From: CAVPCY01 sp963702525
GTDB lineage: Bacteria; Actinomycetota; Coriobacteriia; Anaerosomatales; PHET01
DNA: 64,000 nucleotides
Assembly: GCA_963702525.1 (NCBI GenBank)
Contig: CAVPCY010000020.1
Span: 1 to 64,000, forward strand
Direction of reading: 5' to 3'
A model generated the notes under the pieces. That model worked only from the letters and a program-made list of their open reading frames with translations. It ran no database searches and was not told the origin of the DNA. Of the stretch, positions 58,901-64,000 are shown one piece after another. Positions within the stretch are counted from its first letter, which is position 1. Each line of letters opens with the position of its first letter. The position numbers and the translations under genes are program-made.

Positions 58901-61759
58901 GGGCACGCCCATCACGCGCCAGAAGGCTCGCGGGGTCGACCCGGCGCGCTTCTCGGCATCGGCAGCGGTCTCCCACTCGAGCAGGTGCTTGTGGGACACG
59001 AAACGGCGCCACACGGCGCGAGAAGACGCGTCCGTGTTCATCCACGCGTGGTACGGCAGCACAGCGAGTGACAGCAGACCACGCTCGGTGTCGCCCCAGA
59101 AGTCACGCAGCACGTCCGGCGCGTACGAACCGAAGCTCACGGCCCGAGGACGGAAGATCATCGAGTCGGCAAGGGAGAAGTAGGCGGGGAAGAGCACCAC
59201 GAGCAGCAGGACGAGCGGCCAACTGTACGAGGCTTGCGGCAGAAGCATCCAGCCCACAGTGAACAGCAGCAGTGTTGCCGGTGGAACCAGGGCCCGCCGC
59301 AGGTTATCGAAGATCTTCCACCGGCTGACGGCGTTGAGAGGGTTTCGCTCGGCAGAGCCGTCCTGACGCACGATCGTCGGCCCCAGGTACGGCATGATCT
59401 GCCAGTCGCCTCGGATCCACCGGTGCATGCGCGACGCGGCGGCCAGGTAGTTCGCCGGGTAGTCGTCTAGGACCTCGACGTCGCTCGCCAGCGCGACGCG
59501 CAGGAACGCGCCCTCGATCAGATCGTGGCTGAGCAGGGTGTTGTCCGGGAACCGGTCGTCGAGCAGTGCCCTGAACAGGTCGACCTCGAAGATCCCCTTG
59601 CCTGTGAACGAGCCCTCGCCGAAGACGTCTTGGTATGTATCGGAGACCGCGCCCGCGTAGGGGTCGATGCCGGTGATCCCGGAGTACATGCCGGCGAAAC
59701 GGCTGCGCCGCGCGCCCTCGAGCGACATGCCCACCCGCGGCTGCACCAGCCCGTAGCCCGAGCTCACGCGCGGCTCGCCGGCCGTGAAGCGCGCGCGGTT
59801 GAGCGGGTGCGCGATCGTGGAGATCAGCTTGCGCGCGCCATCACGGGGCAGGATCGTGTCGGCGTCGAGCGTGATGACGAACGTCGCCGAGTGACGGAAG
59901 TCGACATCGCCGAGCTTGGTGGAAAACGACGTCTCGGTCTCGCCGCGCATCTCGCGCGTAAGCTCCACGAGAGCGCCCCGCTTGCGCTCCCAGCCCATCC
60001 ACGTCTCGACCGACTCGTTGTAGCGCCGGTCGCGCACGAGGAGGTGGAACGGGCGCACGCCGTGCTCGGCCTCGTAGCGCTCGTTGAGTTCCGAGACACC
60101 GCGGACCGCGGCTTCGATGATCTCGCCGTCGCCGTCGAGCCGCTCCGTATCGGCACCCTTCAGATCGCCGAGCAGCCCGAAAGCGACGTTAGCGTCCCGG
60201 TTCGCGAGATAGGCGATCTCGAGATTCTCGATGACGTGGCGAGTCGACTTCACAGAAGAAAGCAGCGCAGGCACCACCACGAAGGTCCGATGCGCGTCGG
60301 CCACGGGTTGGCGGAAGTCGAGCTTGAGCAGCGTCTTGGGCGGATACGCCACTGCGCTGAGCCGGTTGACGACGGCAAGGGAGACCTCGGAGAGCGGGAT
60401 GAGCCCCAACACGACGAGCACGAGCACGCCGGGCGCGGACGCGCCGTGAGAGAGCGCGTACAAGGCGAGACCGGCGAGCAGCAGCGCCGAGAGCACCAGG
60501 TGCATCCCCCAGTAGTAGAGCCCCCCACTACGAAGCGGCCCGCGGTACACACGCTCGCGGCCGGTTGGCGGGTACCCGACGAGCCGTTCGAACTCGTACC
60601 GGCCCTTGCCGATCAGCCACCAACCCACGTGGCCGCGGATCTCGTCCGTGGGGTCCGCCGCGAGGGCGCCGGCCGCGAGGGAGACTACCTTCTCGGCCAG
60701 CTCGAGCTCGGAGCTGTCGCAGCGCCGAGCCATCTGCTCGAGCGCATGGCGGTAGCGGTCGCGGCTCAGGAAGTCCATCGCCGGGTACGTCTGCGAGGGG
60801 TCGCGCTGCAACTCGTGTTCGACGAGCGAGACATGCTCGAAGAACTCGCGCCACTCGAAGGCATCGAGGAAGCGGATGGTCGTGATCGAGTTGGAGATCG
60901 AGACCTGGTTGGACGCCCGCCTCTGCTGCAGCTCGACTTGCGCCTGGTGCAGTTCGACGCCCGCGTTGGACAGCCGGCGCTCCAGCCAAGAGTTGATGAC
61001 CTCGGCGCCGCTCTCGATCGCGACGAGACGTTGCGCGAGACGCAGATAGAAGGCGTTGCTCGCCGTGCGAGAGGCGGTGTCGAGCTCGGCCACCAGATTG
61101 GGCAGGCTGTCGGGCTCGTCCTGTGCGGCGAGGATGAGCCGCTCGGTCCACACGTCGGCCTCGTGCTCGGCACGCTGCGTGGCGGTTACAGAGGCCGACA
61201 GCCTTCGCAGGTTCTCCACCAGACCGATGCGCAGCATTATGGGCACAGCCCACGCTTCACCGATCGTGAGCGCATCCACTCGCTGGTAGCCATCGATGAA
61301 GTGCACGAGTTGCGATTCGTCGAGCCGTGAGTCCGTGTGGGCGATCAGAGTCAGCAGGGCCTCGTAGATGCGAGGGAATTCGGCGTATTCGCCGGTTACG
61401 AGCCTCGGCAGCTCGACGCCGTAGCGCGGCGGCAGGTCCTGGCGCACGAGTAGAACCTGCTCCTCGATCAGGTAGTAGTTGTCGAGGAGCCACTCGCCCG
61501 CCGGCGAAGCGGCGAACCCCGCCACCGCCGAGCTCGCGAGCTCGCGGTTGTCCGCCGCGAGCGACTCGGCGGCGCTTTCGGTGAGCGCGATCAGCGGGGT
61601 GGTGCGCGGCGGCTCAGCCGTCGTCCACCGCTGCCGAGCAGCGATCGCTCGCGCCTCATCGGCAAGGCGCTCCGTCGAGAGCAGCTCCGCCCGCAGCGGG
61701 GCGTCGGAGGCGATCGCAGAGGCCGGACCCGCATCGGCAGGTGATGTCATCTGGGCCAC
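52937..61759 (-). CDS. Giant cyclic beta-1,2-glucan synthase-like protein (NdvB/ChvB type)
   Basis: A 2,940-residue membrane enzyme, the largest gene of the window. The N-terminus has the family motif LLDNYYLIEEQVLLVRQDLP; transmembrane helices flank a GT84 glycosyltransferase with LDADTILPRDGA near residue 633 and RWIRGDWQ near 783. A GH189/glycoamylase-like domain follows (SWSASMFEYLMPL near 1440; GIPWGVSESAF), then two GH94-type regions, the last with the catalytic-Asp motif GGGDWNDGMN near 2613. In NdvB, the first part elongates and cyclizes the glucan and GH94 trims it. GTG 61759 follows GAGGGGG. The 8.8-kb frame is unbroken. Product linkage is inferred from the family. Confidence 0.88.
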   Translation of the reverse strand: MAQMTSPADAGPASAIASDAPLRAELLSTERLADEARAIAARQRWTTAEPPRTTPLIALTESAAESLAADNRELASSAVAGFAASPAGEWLLDNYYLIEEQVLLVRQDLPPRYGVELPRLVTGEYAEFPRIYEALLTLIAHTDSRLDESQLVHFIDGYQRVDALTIGEAWAVPIMLRIGLVENLRRLSASVTATQRAEHEADVWTERLILAAQDEPDSLPNLVAELDTASRTASNAFYLRLAQRLVAIESGAEVINSWLERRLSNAGVELHQAQVELQQRRASNQVSISNSITTIRFLDAFEWREFFEHVSLVEHELQRDPSQTYPAMDFLSRDRYRHALEQMARRCDSSELELAEKVVSLAAGALAADPTDEIRGHVGWWLIGKGRYEFERLVGYPPTGRERVYRGPLRSGGLYYWGMHLVLSALLLAGLALYALSHGASAPGVLVLVVLGLIPLSEVSLAVVNRLSAVAYPPKTLLKLDFRQPVADAHRTFVVVPALLSSVKSTRHVIENLEIAYLANRDANVAFGLLGDLKGADTERLDGDGEIIEAAVRGVSELNERYEAEHGVRPFHLLVRDRRYNESVETWMGWERKRGALVELTREMRGETETSFSTKLGDVDFRHSATFVITLDADTILPRDGARKLISTIAHPLNRARFTAGEPRVSSGYGLVQPRVGMSLEGARRSRFAGMYSGITGIDPYAGAVSDTYQDVFGEGSFTGKGIFEVDLFRALLDDRFPDNTLLSHDLIEGAFLRVALASDVEVLDDYPANYLAAASRMHRWIRGDWQIMPYLGPTIVRQDGSAERNPLNAVSRWKIFDNLRRALVPPATLLLFTVGWMLLPQASYSWPLVLLLVVLFPAYFSLADSMIFRPRAVSFGSYAPDVLRDFWGDTERGLLSLAVLPYHAWMNTDASSRAVWRRFVSHKHLLEWETAADAEKRAGSTPRAFWRVMGVPAFASVLLIGIASLGEPERWLVGLPLAALWLAGPMWAWRLSVPTPKREPAELSGADRTALRRVARKTWRFFDTFVVAEGHHLAPDNFQEDPGAVVAWRTSPTNMGLQLLSALGALDLGYITLAGLVEHISATLNAMAGLERYRGHFYNWYDTRTLEPLRPTYVSTVDSGNLAGHLLVLRVGLLEASEAPLLGPQLLDGARDAVRLALEDLVADQSSLGPSEALRRAREALDSLDRGLSLAEVPCELGEWAAVIDRLRRLAGEATEAITALGEPEPDGEVMPSLATVGEEPRVPASALERLRASVADVSGSVRSAADMLRSLAPWAGLVAQAPASVRSIPELQPLLAFVPSLVGLAEGLTEALRALDALSSSRNASVSMWASAAAAGIREARPRAVEMLARLRLNADISREIWEHTDFAMLYDPHRQLFSIGFNLSEGTLDRSFYDLIASECRLASFLAVAKGDVPQEHWFRLGRSLTKTADGRALVSWSASMFEYLMPLLVMRGWPGTLLDETYETVVRRQISYGRERGIPWGVSESAFNAKDADLTYQYQAFGVPGLGLKRGLSNDVVVAPYASVLALPIDPQAVGANLAAFTAEGGEGRFGYYEALDYTPGRAPAGKTRAVVKAYFAHHQGMSFVALANALDGHRMQARFHADPMVASAELLLQERVPRAVQLVSPHVDEVQEVHSARELPPPVTRSYPLADTPVPATHFLSNGRYSVMVTNGGGGYSRCEGLSVTRYREDVTRDVWGTFFYVRDVDTGEIFSAPHNPCPKRPDTFRATFAPDKAEYHRTDGELQTYVEVAVSPEDDVEIRRLIITNQGRETRHLEVTSYFEIAFTSQGADQAHKSFSNLFVETEALPDTNALLFTRRPRSSTEQRVWGLHLVACDQVPCGWSYETDRAAFLGRLRGADRPIAVERGGELTGTVGAVLDPCCAIRRTVEVRPGESARLAFATGVADSRELALRLTEKYHDVHTAQRAIDLAWTAAQLELRDLGISPQEAVALERLASRLLLTEPLSPLKIKTPVENGLPISGLWSIGISGDLPILLVRVEEIEHAPLVRQALLAHQYWRHKGLAADLVILNTRPTGYADELDDRLRILVRTGHALQMLDKPGGVFLRRVDQMHPDVHNLLLSVARATLDGDGGTIELQLNRRGKRTAEQDAFMATRKPETYPEPEFERPELRFDNGLGGFDPVTDEYVIVLSGDQTTPAPWIDVLANPDFGCTVSEAGVGCTWALNSHENRITTWNNDPVSDGSGETFYIRDEETGEYWSPSPLPVRTPEPYVVRHGRGSVRFEHTTHGIRHTLDWFVSADDPVRVCRLRLENLTDRPRKLSVTHLVEWVLGDSRSRAQQLVVTWYDAESEILTAHNHYNPDFPGRCAFLATDAPLQSWTASRTEFVGRNGRASEPVAMTRARLGGAGGRYHDNCGALMAEVALAPGESAEISFLLGQTTTLEECRELVARYRLKGAVDRQLDAARSVWDTLLSVVQVDTPDDRLDLMVNGQLLYQATACRLWGRTATYQSSGAFGFRDQLQDVLALLVARPDLVRRQILDASRHQFPEGDVQHWWQPFSGRGVRTHITDDRHWLPLVVAEYLEATGDMSVLDERTHFVEAPLLPLEQEDAYIQPTISQTTETIYEHCIRAIETGRPVGAHGLPLIGGGDWNDGMNRVGHEGKGESVWLAWFLGHVLMRFAPICESRGEPERADEYRQWAARLAKAVEDTSWDGAWYRRAYFDDGTPLGTRDAEECRIDAIAQAWALISGLGDPERAETALESVEEKLVRREDCLVALLAPPFDRMAQDPGYIKGYVPGVRENGGQYTHAAVWVVLAHLLSGNGDEAAGLLELINPISHALDPETVARYKVEPYVVAADVYAVAPHTGRGGWTWYTGSASWFYRVALRWMLGFRTQAAESGGLHMVVDPCIPKKWGGFSLAYRYGATTYRVRVENPRGVNRGVERVELDGVALDGISVPLLDDGAEHDVRVVLLGG

Positions 61760-61877
61760 GCCACCCCCTCGGGCATCGCTTCTGTCACCGGGACCGTTCG
61801 TCTTGGTAGGTGTGTTGCTTTGCGCATTGGATATCGAGAGTGATTATCCCCCTGCGCGAGGGCGCTTGGGGAACGGA

Positions 61878-61906
61878 TTGCCGAAGAATACCCCATAGGG
61901 TATAAT
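61878..61906 (+). promoter_or_regulatory. Strong sigma-70-type promoter of the selenoprotein gene
   Basis: TTGCCG (61878-61883), a 17-bp spacer and a perfect TATAAT (61901-61906). The start codon at 61954 is 47 bp downstream; GGAGGAG at 61942-61948 is its ribosome-binding site. This rules out the upstream in-frame ATG at 61906. Confidence 0.8.
61888..61903. promoter_or_regulatory. Palindromic operator ATACCC-CATA-GGGTAT (CsoR/CstR-like)
   Basis: A perfect 16-bp dyad lies in the promoter spacer and overlaps the TATAAT box, ideal for repression. The ATACC/GGTAT arms around a short C/G-rich centre resemble operators of CsoR-family repressors (copper CsoR, persulfide CstR). A rhodanese-thioredoxin target would suit the persulfide sensor. 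The regulator gene is not in the window. Confidence 0.6.
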
Positions 61907-61953
61907 TGACCAATAGGCCGGGGCGCCTGCCCTCGGGTCACGGAGGAGCGCGG

Positions 61954-62652
61954 ATGAAGTCCAAGACCGTCATATGGGTGATCGTTGCCATCGTAGTCGT
62001 AGGAGCGGCGTTCCTGCTGCTCAGGCCCAGCGGGGGCGGCGGGATCCAGAACGTGGACGCCGCCGGCGCCCAAGCGGCTATCGACAAGGGAGCGCAGGTC
62101 GTCGACGTGCGAACCGCGGGCGAGTACCAGATGGGCCACATACCGGGCGCGGTCAACACCCCGGTCGATCAGCTTCAGACCTCGGCTCAAAGCTGGGACA
62201 AGGACGCGACATACGTCGTGTACTGCGCGACAGGACAGCGCTCGGCGACCGCGGTCGAGACCATGAAGGCCCTCGGCTTCAAGAACATCGCTCACCTGAG
62301 CGCGGGCATCCAGTCGTGGCCTGGGAAGCTCGAGACGGGCGGCCAGACCTCCAATACGAAGATCCAGACCTCCGGCAAACCGGTGTTCGTGGAGTTCTAC
62401 ACCGACAGTTGACCCACGTGCCAGCAGATGAAGCCCTTGGTCGAAGGGCTCGAGAAGAAGTACGCCGATACGGTCGAGTTCCGCCGCCTGAACGTGGAGA
62501 AGGACCAGGCAGGCGTGGAGTTGGCGAATCAGCTCGGCGTGCAGTACGTGCCTACGTTCCTGTTCGTCAACGGTGATGGCGTGATCTCCAAGCAAGTCGT
62601 CGGAGGCCAGACCACTGAGCAACTGACCCAGGCGATCGAGGCGCTCCAGTAG
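61954..62652 (+). CDS. Membrane-tethered rhodanese-thioredoxin selenoprotein (in-frame TGA = Sec153)
   Basis: A 232-residue fusion if TGA at 62410-62412 is read as selenocysteine. Residues 5-23 are a membrane anchor (IWVIVAIVVVGAAFLLL); a rhodanese domain follows with the active-site loop YCATGQRSATA (Cys about 90) for sulfur or persulfide transfer; then comes a thioredoxin fold starting VFVEFYTDS. The next codon is TGA, then P-T-C-Q-Q-MKPLVEG, so the redox motif is U153-P-T-C156 in place of Cys-x-x-Cys. The same frame continues with the normal thioredoxin end (NQLGVQYVPTFLFVNGDG, with cis-Pro) to a TAG at 62650. A SECIS-like hairpin follows the TGA. Single-base miscalls cannot be excluded, but chance placement at the catalytic Cys is unlikely. 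Confidence 0.88.
62432..62450 (+). promoter_or_regulatory. Bacterial SECIS element
   Basis: AGCCCTT (62432-62438) pairs perfectly with AAGGGCT (62444-62450), enclosing the loop GGTCG. The loop begins 26 nt after the TGA, within the known spacing for bacterial SECIS, and its first bases are GG as required; GGUC also recalls the loop of E. coli fdhF. It lies within the coding sequence, as bacterial elements must. Confidence 0.72.
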
Positions 62653-62698
62653 CGGACTCGCGCGTGTGACGCATGCGCGTTCGTCGGAATGTGTGAAC

Positions 62699-62734
62699 CG
62701 AGCGGCTCCCATTGGGGGCCGCTCGTCGTTTTCC
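62699..62734 (+). terminator. Intrinsic terminator after the selenoprotein gene
   Basis: CGAGCGGC (62699-62706) pairs with GCCGCTCG (62718-62725), 11-nt loop, then TCGTTTTCC. It ends the monocistronic selenoprotein transcript. Confidence 0.85.
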
Positions 62735-63180
62735 GGCGACGGGGTGGTGTGTCGACGGGCATACAACTTAGGAGCAGCGAAGCTGCCGAGGAACCAATGC
62801 GAGAAGGGGGTCCTTGCGACCGGGGTGTGACAACTGAATACCCAACCGGGATGGCAGATAAGATCTCTGAGTGACGAATTCGGTACGTATGGTTGGTGAC
62901 TCTTTCGTCGGTTCGTGACGCTACCCGCCGCAGGCGGGAGGAAGACACGGCAAGTTCCGATGTCACCAGGGACCGGGCATAAGCCCGAAGAAGTGCGGGG
63001 ATGCGGCCTTGACCGACACACCGAGGCCAAGAGTCCCCCAGGATAGCCCTTTGGAGGGGCGTGTCGGGCGCAGCGAAGGCCATCCCGGGTACGTGAAGGA
63101 TAGACCGGGGCAATGCATCGGCGAGACCGCTCCGGATACGAGGAAGGCGAGCCCGGAGGCTCGCCTTCCCTGTTTTCTCG
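62735..63180 (+). ncRNA. Candidate structured non-coding RNA of unknown family
   Basis: About 440 bp between two intrinsic terminators on the plus strand, without a credible gene. Nested pairings are clear: GGGAT-(GC)-GGCCTT (62998-63010) with AAGGCCATCCC (63076-63086), CCGACAC (63013-63019) with GTGTCGG (63061-63067), CGGGC-ATAA-GCCCG (62974-62987), CCCGCC-GCA-GGCGGG (62924-62938), GCAGC-GAA-GCTGC (62774-62786), and GGTGAC (62895-62900) with GTCACC (62962-62967). The 5' end is not defined. The RNase P signature GAGGAAAGTCC and the tmRNA tRNA-like end are missing. It is not a class I can name. Confidence 0.6.
63142..63179 (+). terminator. Strong intrinsic terminator of the ncRNA candidate
   Basis: A perfect 12-bp stem GGAAGGCGAGCC (63142-63153) with GGCTCGCCTTCC (63158-63169), tetraloop CGGA, and then CTGTTTTCTC. 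The T-rich tail on the plus strand shows that a plus-strand transcript ends here; it may also serve glnK on the minus strand. Confidence 0.92.
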
Positions 63181-63216
63181 TCTCATCCGGTCTGCTCACG
63201 CCGAACACCGGGGTAG

Positions 63217-63555
63217 TTACAGTGCCTCGGGACCGGTCTCTCCCGTCCGGATACGAATAGCCGATTCGATCGGCGACACGAAGATCTTCCCGTCACCGAT
63301 GCGGTCGGTGCGCGCAGCCGCCACGATCGCATCCACGCAGTCCTGAACCTCGTGGTCGTGGACAACGGCGATCACCGAGACCTTGGGCAGCAGGTCGATC
63401 ACGTACTCCTCGCCGCGCCACTGCTGGGTGATGCCTTTCTGGATCCCGTGGCCCTTGACCTCCATCACGGTCAATCCGTTGTGGCCGAGTGCCACCAGGG
63501 CCTCCTTGACCGCCTCGAGGCGCTCCGGGCGGATGAATGATTCGATACGCTTCAT
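63217..63555 (-). CDS. glnK: Nitrogen regulatory protein P-II (GlnK)
   Basis: Trimeric signal protein sensing 2-oxoglutarate and ATP/ADP that plugs the ammonium channel. The 112-residue sequence has the N-terminal MKRIESFIRPERLEAVKEAL, the T-loop WRGEEYVIDLLPKV with the modifiable Tyr, and the B/C-loop region TDRIGDGKIFVSPIESAIRIRTGE. The ATG directly follows the stop of amt, the normal glnK-amt pairing (here amt first). Confidence 0.96.
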   Translation of the reverse strand: MKRIESFIRPERLEAVKEALVALGHNGLTVMEVKGHGIQKGITQQWRGEEYVIDLLPKVSVIAVVHDHEVQDCVDAIVAAARTDRIGDGKIFVSPIESAIRIRTGETGPEAL

Positions 63556-64000
63556 CTATGCCTCACTCCCTGCAGGAGTCGGGTGCGGATGGGAGGCGCC
63601 GGTCGAGGTGGATCCAAGGCCGCCCTCGCCCATCGGGCCGGAGCCGACCATGTCCGGGTAGGCGAGCACACCCATCTCGGAAGGATCGAGTCCCACGAGC
63701 TCGTCGGCCTCGGAGGAGCGGATGCCCTGGATGGCGTCTTGGACCTTGAAGAACGCGTAGTGCATACCGAACGACCACACGAACACGACGACCACTGCGA
63801 TGCCCTGAGCCAGCAGCTGGCCGGTGTTGCCGTAGAACAGGCCGGTGACGGCGCTGTCGACGCCATTCCAGCCAGCGCCGTAGGTGCCGTCGGCGAACAG
63901 GCCGAGGGCGATCATGCCCCACGCGCCGTTCACGCCGTGCACCGAGACCGCGCCGACCGGGTCGTCGACCTTGAGCACGCGCTCCACGAAGATGACCGAG
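63556..64000 (-). CDS. amt: Ammonium transporter Amt, C-terminal part
   Basis: Truncated by the window end. The visible part holds the last helices of the channel (VDDPVGAVSVHGVNGAWGMIALGLFADG, with the conserved HGVNG pore segment; GIAVVVVFVWSFGMHYAFF) and the GlnK-binding tail with the RSSEADELVGLDPSEMG motif, followed by a Gly/Ser/Pro-rich end. It is the promoter-proximal gene of amt-glnK. Confidence 0.95.
   Translation of the reverse strand, partial: SVIFVERVLKVDDPVGAVSVHGVNGAWGMIALGLFADGTYGAGWNGVDSAVTGLFYGNTGQLLAQGIAVVVVFVWSFGMHYAFFKVQDAIQGIRSSEADELVGLDPSEMGVLAYPDMVGSGPMGEGGLGSTSTGASHPHPTPAGSEA

Noticed and set aside
59525..61330. Large plus-strand open frame (about 601 codons)
   Set aside because: Antisense shadow of the glucan synthase gene, without a ribosome-binding site or recognisable domain.
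62410..62412. TGA as a nonsense mutation making a pseudogene
   Set aside because: The stop replaces the one residue that Sec replaces in other thioredoxins, the downstream half is fully conserved, and a SECIS-like hairpin follows. A decayed gene would not be expected to show this.
62735..63180. RNase P RNA or tmRNA
   Set aside because: No GAGGAAAGTCC signature and no tRNA-like 3' end with CCA; size alone is not evidence.
61747..63186. Long minus-strand open frame (about 479 codons) across the selenoprotein and ncRNA region
   Set aside because: It is antisense to a well-supported rhodanese-thioredoxin gene, its promoter and terminator, and is low in complexity; its existence follows from GC-rich codon bias on the other strand.

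Overview
The window is high-GC DNA carrying the chromosomal replication-origin region of a bacterium. The order yidD-rnpA-rpmH / oriC / dnaA-dnaN-recF-dciA-gyrB-gyrA, with jag, rsmG and parAB on the other side, is the classical origin neighbourhood. High GC, many GTG/TTG starts, the DUF721/DciA gene after recF, and anaerobe-type genes (FeoAB, rubrerythrin, a pentaheme cytochrome c, a selenoprotein, Fe-S cysteines in the AddAB-like pair) suggest an anaerobic or microaerophilic Actinomycetota, perhaps of the Coriobacteriia type. The taxonomic placement is inference only.

Layout. 1-6.4 kb (minus): DnaQ-DinG helicase, a membrane-anchored secreted protein, a GNAT acetyltransferase, and the iron importer feoA-feoB with a Cys-rich partner. 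6.5-10.1 kb (plus): a yybP-ykoY manganese riboswitch ahead of a P2-type cation ATPase, then an orphan histidine kinase. 10.1-16.4 kb: D-Ala-D-Ala ligase, a membrane protein, an HtrA protease, a multiheme cytochrome c, a Fur/PerR repressor and rubrerythrin. 16.5-23.7 kb: RlmN and an AddB/AddA-like helicase-nuclease pair. 23.8-29.5 kb (minus): YtxH-like protein, ParB, ParA, RsmG, two parS sites, an unresolved roughly 600-bp gap, Jag, YidC, YidD, RnpA, RpmH. 29.7-30.3 kb: a cluster of DnaA boxes (oriC). 30.3-41.6 kb (plus): an ATPase-HTH protein, dnaA, dnaN, recF, dciA, gyrB, a membrane protein, gyrA, a HAD phosphatase. 41.7-45.0 kb: a MacAB-like efflux system. 45.0-48.4 kb: bifunctional-nuclease-family protein, YjbQ, tRNA-Ile(GAT), a fasciclin lipoprotein, a DEAD-box helicase. 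48.6-52.9 kb: a lipid-modification cluster (FAD oxidoreductase, DUF1365, cyclopropane fatty acid synthase) and an SDR. 52.9-61.8 kb: one 2,940-residue cyclic beta-glucan synthase-like protein. 61.9-64.0 kb: a rhodanese-thioredoxin gene with an in-frame TGA at the first catalytic cysteine, a strongly structured non-coding RNA candidate, glnK and the end of amt.

The most notable item is at 61.95-62.65 kb. The TGA replaces the first Cys of the thioredoxin CxxC (giving U-P-T-C), the frame stays open for a complete thioredoxin fold, and a 7-bp hairpin with a GGUCG loop lies 26 nt downstream, as expected for a bacterial SECIS. Its promoter is ideal and carries a 16-bp palindrome of the CsoR/CstR type. 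I read it as a membrane-tethered, persulfide-responsive rhodanese-selenothioredoxin. No Sec machinery lies in this window.

Data quality: about 16 conserved genes, including essential gyrA, are broken by single-base indels, while the 8.8-kb glucan synthase and the dnaA-gyrB block are intact. I treat the breaks as probable sequencing or assembly errors, and give gene limits that span both frames.
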